From Acidiferrobacteraceae bacterium (GTDB lineage: Bacteria > Pseudomonadota > Gammaproteobacteria > Acidiferrobacterales > Acidiferrobacteraceae), in the NCBI GenBank assembly GCA_027343725.1, contig DAHWKH010000155.1:1-5650 (forward strand): a stretch of 5,650 nt of DNA, read 5' to 3'. This document shows, piece after piece, positions 1 to 4,050 of this stretch. The translations under genes were made by a program, and so were the position numbers. The notes beneath the pieces were generated by a model. That model saw only the letters and a program-made list of their open reading frames with translations. It did not search any database and was not told the origin of the DNA. Each line of letters starts with the position of its first letter. The first letter of the stretch is position 1.

Positions 1-2
1 GC

Positions 3-488
3 GAGATTCTCGCGCTGCGCCAGCGCCTGAATCTCTCGCGCGCGGTGTTCGCCCGCGCCCTACGCATCCCTGAGCGAACCCTGGAAAACTGGGAACAGGG
101 TCGCGCGCGCCCCGACGCCCAGGCCGCTGTCTTGATTCGCCTGGTGGAGCACATCTCTCCTGAGGCGCCGGCACACGAGCCCATCCGGCCCGTGGCCGGT
201 GTCAGGAGCTTGGCCAGCCCGCTTTCGACCGGACGGTGCGGCCGTGGACTATACGACCTCGAGAGTGGGACGGTGAAGCGCAAGCCAATCGGTCTCGGGC
301 GTCGCGAGGAAGGCGTAGGGTTCTCCTTCCACGTCCGCGAATTCCACCAAAAAGACACCCGGGGCGGGCGTATCCACGATGGTGCCGACCTGTCCGCACC
401 GCAATCTTTCCCCGGGATAGTCCTTGACCAAAGCGACCACGTCGAGCGTTTTCATGCTCCGCCTCGCAATGCGGACTTCCGCACGTAA
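3..488 (+). CDS. XRE-family HTH regulator / antitoxin-like protein, 5' partial, with an aberrant C-terminal tail
   Basis: The frame is open from base 3, so the true start lies left of the window. The first ~50 codons (3-155) read as a Cro/C1-type helix-turn-helix: EILALRQRLNLSRAVFAR, then RTLENWEQGRARP, then AAVLIRLVE. The LSRAVFAR helix and LENWEQGRARP turn are typical of small stand-alone antitoxin or regulator proteins (HigA/NadS-like) that normally end 10-20 residues after the LIRLVE helix. Here no in-frame stop occurs until 486-488, so about 110 residues of low-complexity, unrecognised tail follow. That tail is antisense to the better-supported DUF4926 gene (249-455). I infer that the native stop was lost and only 3 to ~180 is ancestral coding sequence. 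No toxin partner is visible; it could lie upstream, outside the window. The HTH call is firm; function and end point are not. Confidence 0.5.
   Translation, partial: EILALRQRLNLSRAVFARALRIPERTLENWEQGRARPDAQAAVLIRLVEHISPEAPAHEPIRPVAGVRSLASPLSTGRCGRGLYDLESGTVKRKPIGLGRREEGVGFSFHVREFHQKDTRGGRIHDGADLSAPQSFPGIVLDQSDHVERFHAPPRNADFRT
185..199. repeat. Small GC inverted repeat (hairpin) between convergent genes
   Basis: CCGGCC and GGCCGG form a perfect 6-bp stem with a CGT loop. It lies just past the recognisable end of the HTH gene and 50 bp beyond the stop of the convergent DUF4926 gene. There is no T-tract on either strand, so it is not a standard intrinsic terminator. It may be a weak bidirectional transcript end or chance in GC-rich DNA. 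Confidence 0.3.
249..455 (-). CDS. DUF4926 domain-containing protein (68 aa)
   Basis: This small acidic protein begins MKTLDVVALVKDYP, followed by GQVGTIVDTPAPGVFLVEF, a YAFL segment and a C-terminal LALHRP. The pattern L-D-x-V-a-L, then L-x-x-G-x-V-G-T-I-V, then x-V-E-F-x-D-x-x-G-x-x-Y-A is the DUF4926 fold signature as I know it (about 65-75 aa, function unknown). Length fits the family. I chose the ATG at 455 because GAGG lies 6 bases upstream and the start overlaps the DUF6883 stop (ATGA, 452-455); an upstream ATG at 491 would add 12 residues with no family match. DUF4926 genes are often seen beside DUF6883 genes, as here, suggesting a two-gene module (possibly toxin-antitoxin-like; inference only). 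No signal peptide or membrane segment is visible. Confidence 0.75.
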   Translation of the reverse strand: MKTLDVVALVKDYPGERLRCGQVGTIVDTPAPGVFLVEFADVEGEPYAFLATPETDWLALHRPTLEVV

Positions 489-634
489 CAACTGACCAAG
501 CGGGGCGCCATCTCACCCTTGCGCATCATCCATACCGACCGCACCGGTACCGCCTTGGTGCCCGCCTGCGTGACGAAATCCACCCGGTACAAATATCGCC
601 ATAGGGAGTGTTCCGACCGACCCCGCTGGTTCAT
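452..634 (-). pseudogene. DUF6883-like protein, N-terminally truncated
   Basis: The 60-residue reading frame carries the C-terminal half of a DUF6883-type domain: YLYRVDF, then VRSVWMMRKGEMAPRLVSCYV spanning residues ~32-52. The V-R-S-x-W-(I/M)-(I/M)-R-x-G-E-x-x-P-R-L-V-(S/T)-C-Y-(V/I) pattern matches my memory of the family, whose members are about 100-115 aa. The N-terminal half is absent: an in-frame TAA (635-637) immediately precedes the only ATG (634), no Shine-Dalgarno is visible, and the two other minus frames upstream show no family-like sequence. The stop overlaps the DUF4926 start by 4 bp, so the pair was once translationally coupled. I infer loss of the 5' half by deletion or recombination. 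A shortened but expressed protein cannot be excluded. Confidence 0.55.
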
Positions 635-639
635 TTACC
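621..639. repeat. Imperfect direct repeat, copy 1
   Basis: CCCCGCTGGTTCATTTACC matches the copy at 683-701 at 16 of 19 positions, in the same orientation, 62 bp apart. This copy spans the truncated 5' end of the DUF6883 remnant. It could be a recombination junction, a recombinase arm site or an operator; nothing in the sequence decides. Confidence 0.4.
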
Positions 640-682
640 GCGTGAATGCATATTCAATCCCCTCGGTACTTCGGCCTCTTCT

Positions 683-701
683 CCCTGCCGGTTCGTTTAC
701 C
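683..701. repeat. Imperfect direct repeat, copy 2
   Basis: CCCTGCCGGTTCGTTTACC pairs with the copy at 621-639; the mismatches are at positions 4, 7 and 13. It ends 5 bp before the integrase-like fragment begins to be recognisable. The shared core is GGTTC(A/G)TTTACC. Confidence 0.4.
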
Positions 702-703
702 CT

Positions 704-787
704 AGCGCGGTTATCAAGCGTAACGGAGTCTGGCATATCGACAAGCAATACCGGGGACGGCGCATTTACGAAAACACTGGCTGTTAG
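704..787 (+). pseudogene. Tyrosine recombinase / phage integrase, N-terminal fragment
   Basis: In the frame of position 713 the DNA reads AVIKRNGVWHIDKQYRGRR followed by IYENTG, then Cys and a TAG stop. Tyrosine integrases commonly open with a motif of the form K-R-x-G-x-W-(H/Y)-x-D-x-x-x-(R/G)-G-(K/R)-R-x-x-x-S-T-G, the three-stranded arm-binding domain. The fragment ends at 781, exactly where an IS21-like terminus (TGTTAGC) begins; the catalytic domain (R-H-R-Y) is absent from the window. No ATG, GTG or TTG start is in frame nearby, so the 5' end is also altered. This is the remains of an integrase split by an insertion sequence, reading toward the tRNA-Lys gene, where such integrases often recombine. 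Confidence 0.6.
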
Positions 788-788
788 C

Positions 789-804
789 GGCGGACGTAAA
801 TTGC
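789..804. repeat. IS21-type terminal repeat, copy 1
   Basis: GGCGGACGTAAATTGC, 7 bp inside the presumed IS terminus. It matches the second copy at 15 of 16 positions. In IS21 elements such repeats are transposase-binding sites. Confidence 0.65.
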
Positions 805-812
805 ACAGATAT

Positions 813-828
813 GGCGGACGAAAATTGC
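813..828. repeat. IS21-type terminal repeat, copy 2
   Basis: GGCGGACGAAAATTGC, the second tandem copy. The 24-bp start-to-start spacing is a little over two helical turns, so both sites would be read from nearly the same face of the DNA. Confidence 0.65.
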
Positions 829-829
829 T

Positions 830-844
830 CACTTTGGCAAAGTG
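830..844. repeat. Short perfect inverted repeat upstream of istA
   Basis: CACTTT-GGC-AAAGTG is a 6-bp stem with a 3-base loop, between the terminal repeats and the istA ribosome site. It could be an operator, or an mRNA hairpin limiting read-in from outside promoters. The role is inferred; the symmetry is seen. Confidence 0.4.
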
Positions 845-874
845 GGCGCTCCGGGAACACGGAGGGAGCGACCC

Positions 875-1065
875 ATGTACACACGGGAGCATCGTATGCT
901 ATTGCGTCACTATTTGGAGCAGGGCCTGACCAAAACGGAGCTCGCGCGCACGCTGGGCGTGAGCCGCCGGACGGTTCACCACTGGATCGAGACCGGGCAG
1001 CTCGAGCGGGAGCTCGATGACTCCGGCGCTACGGACCGCGGTCGCCGGTGACTCGGTTGATCCCA
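875..1065 (+). pseudogene. istA: IS21-family transposase IstA, N-terminal fragment with frameshift
   Basis: The ATG at 875 is preceded by GGAGGGAG with a 6-base spacer, so this start is preferred over the in-frame GTG at 842. The 58-residue product begins MYTREHRMLLRHYLEQG, then carries a helix-turn-helix (TELARTLGVSRRTVHHWI, residues ~20-37) and ETGQLERELDD (38-48). This matches the N-terminal DNA-binding domain of IS21 IstA. The family continues with R-Y-x-P-R-P-P-V-x-x-K-L-D-P; that sequence appears only after a frame change, as RYGPRSPVTR from 1027, while the original frame stops at 1049-1051. Full IstA is about 400-500 aa with a DDE catalytic core, none of which is present. A DNA-binding-only fragment could still be translated and might bind the terminal repeats (inference). 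Confidence 0.65.
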
Positions 1066-1218
1066 GTGCTAACGGCGTCGCTGCCTCACGATACGTCCGC
1101 GCGGGCCGGGCCAAACACGGCGGCCAGCAGAGTGGTCCCGCAAAACCCCGCAGACGATTGGGCGGAGAAGGGAACGTTTCGGGAAATGGCTGTAAGTGCT
1201 TGATTGGTTCTGCGTTAT

Positions 1219-1294
1219 TGGTGGGCCGTGTTGGGATCGAACCAACGACCACCTGATTAAAAGTCAGATGCTCTACCGACTGAGCTAACGGCCC
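1219..1294 (-). tRNA. tRNA-Lys (anticodon UUU)
   Basis: Read on the minus strand this folds as a complete 76-nt tRNA with encoded CCA. The acceptor stem is GGGCCGT paired with ACGGCCC, discriminator A; the D arm is GCTC/GAGC; the anticodon stem TCTGA/TCAGG holds loop CTTTTAA (anticodon TTT); the T arm GTTGG/CCAAC holds TTCGATC. It reads AAA/AAG lysine codons. It lies 36 bp after queC and is the last housekeeping gene before the accessory segment, which begins on its 3' side, the side where integrases usually insert. A sigma70-like promoter is placed just upstream. No intrinsic terminator with a U-tract is visible downstream. Confidence 0.97.
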
Positions 1295-1305
1295 GAAAGA
1301 CGGCC

Positions 1306-1334
1306 ATTATTCTGAGAGAGGCCGCCTCTGTCAA
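1306..1334 (-). promoter_or_regulatory. Sigma70-type promoter for tRNA-Lys, overlapping the queC stop
   Basis: On the minus strand TTGACA (1334-1329) is followed by exactly 17 bases and AATAAT (1311-1306): a perfect consensus -35 and a 5/6 -10. The queC stop codon TGA lies inside the -35 box. The predicted start is near 1299, leaving a leader of about 5 nt before the tRNA. The discriminator after the -10 (GGCCGTC) is GC-rich, a feature of stable-RNA promoters under stringent control (established for enteric bacteria; its use here is inferred). A small 5-bp hairpin (1317-1329) falls in the spacer. Confidence 0.6.
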
Positions 1335-2005
1335 ACACAAGACGGATCGGCCAGACCCGCCTCGGCAAACCCCTTGGCGCGCAAGCGGCAGGCATCGCAG
1401 CGACCGCAGGGACGCCCCTCCTCGCTAGGCGCGTAGCAGGACAAGGTGAGGGCGTAATCGACGCCCAACGACACCCCCATGCGGATGATCTCGGCCTTCG
1501 AGAGCGTCACGAGCGGCGCGTGGACCCGGAACTTCGTGCCCTCCACGCCGGCCTTGGTGGCCAAATTGGCGAGTTCCTCGAACGCGGTGAGAAACGCCGG
1601 CCGGCAGTCGGGGTAACCGGAGTAGTCGACCGCGTTCACGCCGATAAACAGATCGTGGGCCCCCAGGGCCTCGGCCCACGCCAAGGCCGTGGCCAGAAAG
1701 ACCGTGTTGCGCGCGGGCACGTAGGTGATGGGGATACCGGGGCTGGGTTCGCTCGGCACCGGCAAGGCCCGGTCCGTCAGGGCCGAGCCCCCGATGAACC
1801 CCATATCGAGGGTCGCGATCCGGTGGAGGGCCGCCCCGAGGCTCTGCGCCACCGCGCGCGCCGCGTCCAATTCCCCCCGATGCCGTTGCCCGTAATCGAA
1901 GGAAAGCGCATAGCAGACAAAACCGTCCCGGCGCGCCCAAGCGAGCGTGGTCGCGGAATCGAGCCCCCCGGACAACAGCACGACCGCCTTGCGCTCAGCG
2001 CCCAC
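1331..2005 (-). CDS. queC: 7-cyano-7-deazaguanine synthase QueC
   Basis: QueC is the cytosolic ATP-dependent enzyme that converts 7-carboxy-7-deazaguanine to preQ0 using ammonia, the step after QueE in queuosine synthesis. The 224-aa product has the PP-loop SGGLDS at residues 12-17, SFDYGQRH at 35-42, YVPARNTVFL at 95-104 and a zinc site of four cysteines at 190, 200, 203 and 206. Length matches the family (about 220-230 aa). I chose the GTG at 2005: GGGGAG lies 6 bases upstream and homology starts directly after it. A longer frame from an ATG at 2131 would add 42 Cys/Arg-rich residues that are only queE read in another frame. It overlaps queE by 11 bp, so translation is probably coupled. The stop is embedded in the tRNA-Lys promoter. 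Confidence 0.95.
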   Translation of the reverse strand: MGAERKAVVLLSGGLDSATTLAWARRDGFVCYALSFDYGQRHRGELDAARAVAQSLGAALHRIATLDMGFIGGSALTDRALPVPSEPSPGIPITYVPARNTVFLATALAWAEALGAHDLFIGVNAVDYSGYPDCRPAFLTAFEELANLATKAGVEGTKFRVHAPLVTLSKAEIIRMGVSLGVDYALTLSCYAPSEEGRPCGRCDACRLRAKGFAEAGLADPSCV

Positions 2006-2639
2006 GGGCGTCTCCCCACAAAATCTTGTGGAGTTGCACCTGGAAGCGCACCGGCAGCCGATCGCGCAAGATCCAGTCGGCGAGCGTTGGCGGCGGCAAG
2101 CGGTCGTGGACCGGGGAAAACAACACCTCACAGATCGCCGTCAGGCCGTGCTCCGCCACCAGCGCCCGTGCCCACTCGTAATCCCCGGCATCGGTAATCA
2201 CAAACTTGATCTGATCCTTGGCCTTCAGCGCCGCGAAGTTGTCGTAGAGATTGCGCTCGACTTCACCCGACCCGGGCGTTTTTACGTCCAGCACGACGCT
2301 CACGCGTGCGTCGATCCCGGCGATCGGCAAGGCCCCGCTCGTCTCGAGCGAGACCTCGTAATCCCGGTCGCAAAGAGCGGCCAGGAGGGTACGCGCGGCG
2401 GGTTGCGCCAAAGGCTCGCCGCCCGTCACTGTGACAAAGCGCGGTGAGTAGGCGCCCACTTCGTGCAGGATCTCCGCCAGATCCCGGCGCTTGCCGCCAT
2501 GGAAGGCATACGCCGTATCGCAATACCGGCAGCGCAGCGGGCAACCGGTGAGGCGCACGAACACCGTCGGCCACCCGACGCTGCGGGCCTCGCCTTGCAG
2601 GGAATAGAAGATTTCGGTGACGCGCAAATCCTGGGCCAT
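1995..2639 (-). CDS. queE: 7-carboxy-7-deazaguanine synthase QueE (radical SAM)
   Basis: QueE rearranges 6-carboxy-tetrahydropterin to 7-carboxy-7-deazaguanine using S-adenosylmethionine, Mg2+ and a [4Fe-4S] cluster. Numbered from the ATG at 2639 (214 aa), EIFYSLQGEARSVG sits at 9-22, the cluster motif C-PLR-C-RY-C has cysteines at 33, 37 and 40 (the CX3CX2C radical-SAM spacing), TGGEP is at 72-76, and the C-terminus ends QLHKILWGDARGR. The ATG at 2639 has GAGG 3 bases upstream and gives MAQDLRVTEIFYSLQGE, the usual N-terminal length; an ATG at 2648 would add three residues but has no clear ribosome site. It follows cpoB after a short gap containing a strong hairpin and overlaps queC, the next enzyme. 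The form of the SLQGEAR motif is the gammaproteobacterial one. All key residues are intact. Confidence 0.95.
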   Translation of the reverse strand: MAQDLRVTEIFYSLQGEARSVGWPTVFVRLTGCPLRCRYCDTAYAFHGGKRRDLAEILHEVGAYSPRFVTVTGGEPLAQPAARTLLAALCDRDYEVSLETSGALPIAGIDARVSVVLDVKTPGSGEVERNLYDNFAALKAKDQIKFVITDAGDYEWARALVAEHGLTAICEVLFSPVHDRLPPPTLADWILRDRLPVRFQVQLHKILWGDARGR

Positions 2640-2655
2640 GAGGCGCATTCTACCG

Positions 2656-2673
2656 CGCCCGCGACCGCGGGCG
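2656..2673 (-). repeat. GC-rich perfect inverted repeat between cpoB and queE
   Basis: CGCCCGCG and CGCGGGCG are separated by 2 bases; as RNA this gives a 7-bp stem with a 4-base loop. It starts 9 bases after the cpoB stop and ends about 16 bases before the queE ATG at 2639. No U-run follows, so it is not a classical terminator. It may stabilise the upstream tol-pal mRNA, mark a processing point or pause polymerase between the Tol and Que halves of the operon. Confidence 0.55.
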
Positions 2674-2682
2674 AACGTCGCC

Positions 2683-3501
2683 TTACTTGGCGGGCGCGAG
2701 GCTTGCGAGCGAATTGCGTGCGACTTGCGCGGCCATGCTGTTCGGGTAATGCGCGATCAGCGACTGCCAGGTCGTGCGCGCCCTACCGGCATGGCCCTGC
2801 CATTTCGCGATATACCCCATTTTCAACAGGGCATTCGGGACCTTCTTGCTATGCGGGTACTGGTGCACGAGGCGCCGGAAGGCGCTCAGGGCCTGCGGAT
2901 ACTGCCGCTCGACATAATCGGTCTCGGCCACCCAATATTGGGCCTTATCCGCGCGCTTATTCGTCGGATAGTGCGCGAGAAAGCCCTGGAACGCCGATAC
3001 CGCGTGCCGGTAGCGGCCGGTACGCAGAAGATTGAAGGCATGCCGGTAGGCAAGCGCCGCGTCGCCCTTGTGGGCGTGCGTCACGGGAGCGGCGTTGGCG
3101 TTCGGCGGAATGACCGTGACGCTGGGATTCGGGCGTTGACGCCGCTTGCGGCTCGCCCCGCCCGCCGCGCCCGGCGGCGTGAGCGTCACGGGCCCCGTCG
3201 CGGCCCCCTGACCCTTATGCGCGAGTTCGTGATAGAACTCTGCAAAAAATGTCTGCTGCTGCGCCCGTAAGCGCGCGATGCGGTGGTTCTCGATTTCGAG
3301 CTGATTCTCCAGACCACGGAGCTGATCCCGCATGCCGTGCAAGGTCTGCATCAAGGTCAGCAGGCCCGAGCGCGAGGAACCGCGGCCGTTGGTGGACACG
3401 GAGATAATGGGTGCGCGCCGATCGTGCGCCAGGGCGGGAACCGTCAGAATCGTGGTCGCCAGCAACAAGCCCCCCGAGACACGAATCCAGCGCACACCCA
3501 T
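2683..3501 (-). CDS. cpoB: Tol-Pal system protein CpoB (YbgF)
   Basis: CpoB is a periplasmic protein that binds TolA and coordinates outer-membrane constriction with PBP1B-dependent septal peptidoglycan synthesis. The 272-aa product has a signal peptide (residues 1-25, cleaved after ALA), a coiled-coil segment (~45-92, rich in Leu/Gln/Glu) that would trimerise, a basic Pro/Ala/Arg-rich linker (~96-145), and three TPR units (~150-180, 187-217, 224-254) ending in the repeated HYP / QYP / HYP helix caps. Length and layout match the family (about 250-280 aa). The ATG at 3501 has AAGGGG 8 bases upstream, lying in the last codons of pal; only 5 bp separate the two genes. The linker (SRKRRQRP) is unusually basic. 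Confidence 0.92.
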   Translation of the reverse strand: MGVRWIRVSGGLLLATTILTVPALAHDRRAPIISVSTNGRGSSRSGLLTLMQTLHGMRDQLRGLENQLEIENHRIARLRAQQQTFFAEFYHELAHKGQGAATGPVTLTPPGAAGGASRKRRQRPNPSVTVIPPNANAAPVTHAHKGDAALAYRHAFNLLRTGRYRHAVSAFQGFLAHYPTNKRADKAQYWVAETDYVERQYPQALSAFRRLVHQYPHSKKVPNALLKMGYIAKWQGHAGRARTTWQSLIAHYPNSMAAQVARNSLASLAPAK

Positions 3502-3506
3502 TGCTT

Positions 3507-4031
3507 TTACCCCTTGCTGTAGTACTTGTAGTCGAAATACACGCGGCGGTTGACCGCCCAGGCCTTCGGATTGTTCCCCATCGCGAGCGGCCGCGACTTG
3601 CCGAAGGAAATGGTCGTGAGCTGCTTACCGGACACGCCCAGAACCTCGAGCATGTGCTTCACCGCATCGGCGCGGCGCCAACCGAGCGCCATATTGTACT
3701 GCGCCGTCCCGCGCTCATCGGTGTTGCCTTCCAGGCGCACGCGCGTGTTCGGGTGGGCCTCAAGGTAGTCCGCATTCTCCTTGACGACCTTGCGGTTGAC
3801 GCCGCTGATCACCGCGCTGTTGGTGCGGAAATGCACGAAATGCGAAAAACTCGTCAGGGACGCGCTGCTCATGCTCCGGCTCCGGGCCTGGCTCGATTGA
3901 CCCGCGGCACTCGCCTGCGCGCTACTGCTCCGTGTCGTGGTGGCCTTGTGAGGCTTGACCGCCTCCTTCGTGGCACATCCGGCCAAAGCTGCCAAGCTTA
4001 TGACCATTAACGCCTTTTTACTCATTTTCAT
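3507..4031 (-). CDS. pal: Peptidoglycan-associated lipoprotein Pal
   Basis: Pal is an outer-membrane lipoprotein that binds meso-diaminopimelate in peptidoglycan and is shuttled by TolB to the division site. The 174-aa product has a lipoprotein signal with lipobox LAGC (Cys19) and Ala at +2, which favours outer-membrane sorting. A Ser/Ala/Thr/Arg-rich linker (20-61) leads into an OmpA-like domain (~62-170) with RLEGNTDERG (99-108), YNMALGWRRADAV (112-124), ISFGKSRP (141-148) and NRRV (161-164). The ligand-binding Asp105 and Arg162 positions are kept. Two family features differ: His of EGHTDERG is Asn103, and the acidic FDFDS-type strand is FRTNS (68-72). The ATG at 4031 has GGAAGGAG 7 bases upstream; the ATG two codons later is too far from it. 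It lies 19 bp after tolB. Confidence 0.93.
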   Translation of the reverse strand: MKMSKKALMVISLAALAGCATKEAVKPHKATTTRSSSAQASAAGQSSQARSRSMSSASLTSFSHFVHFRTNSAVISGVNRKVVKENADYLEAHPNTRVRLEGNTDERGTAQYNMALGWRRADAVKHMLEVLGVSGKQLTTISFGKSRPLAMGNNPKAWAVNRRVYFDYKYYSKG

Positions 4032-4050
4032 TACACCACTCCTTCCATTT

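Larger units (their letters stand above)
782..1065 (+). mobile_element. IS21-family insertion sequence, left-end remnant
   Basis: The segment starts with TGT (782-784), the usual IS21-family terminus, and carries two tandem terminal repeats at 24-bp spacing (789-804 and 813-828), followed by the start of an istA gene with a good ribosome site. Multiple terminal repeats upstream of istA are typical of this family. The rest of istA, all of istB and the right end are missing, so it cannot move by itself. The right limit given (1065) is where IstA-like sequence fades. A 9-bp match to the reverse complement of the terminal repeat at 1092-1100 might mark a remnant right end, but that is weak. Confidence 0.6.

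Noticed and set aside
643..656. TGAAT-GCAT-ATTCA dyad as a regulator site
   Set aside because: The stem is only 5 bp, with no promoter nearby and no second copy.
1054..1073. GGTTGATCCCA resembling the tRNA 3' end (GGTTCGATCCCA), a candidate att copy
   Set aside because: The match has a gap, is inverted relative to the tRNA and breaks down after 11 bases; it is also explained as the V/L-D-P region of decayed IstA.
1066..1076. GCTAACGGCG as an IS right terminus (inverse of TGTTAGCGGCGG)
   Set aside because: Only GCTAAC matches and the order of the flanking bases is wrong for an inverted terminus.
1130..1218. Intrinsic terminator after tRNA-Lys
   Set aside because: No stem followed by a U-run is seen on the minus strand; only short GC runs without pairing.
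899..1252. Minus-strand reading frame beginning MVVGSIPTRPT
   Set aside because: Its N-terminus is the tRNA-Lys T arm read as protein, a well-known spurious pattern, and the rest is antisense to istA.
1017..1256. Plus-strand reading frame ending VGRVGIEPTTT
   Set aside because: The end is the antisense of tRNA-Lys read as protein, a classic false gene; the middle is decayed IS or intergenic DNA.
2006..2131. N-terminal extension of QueC from the ATG at 2131
   Set aside because: The 42 added residues are Cys/Arg/Ser-rich, out-of-frame queE. The GTG at 2005 has a good ribosome site and matches the family start.
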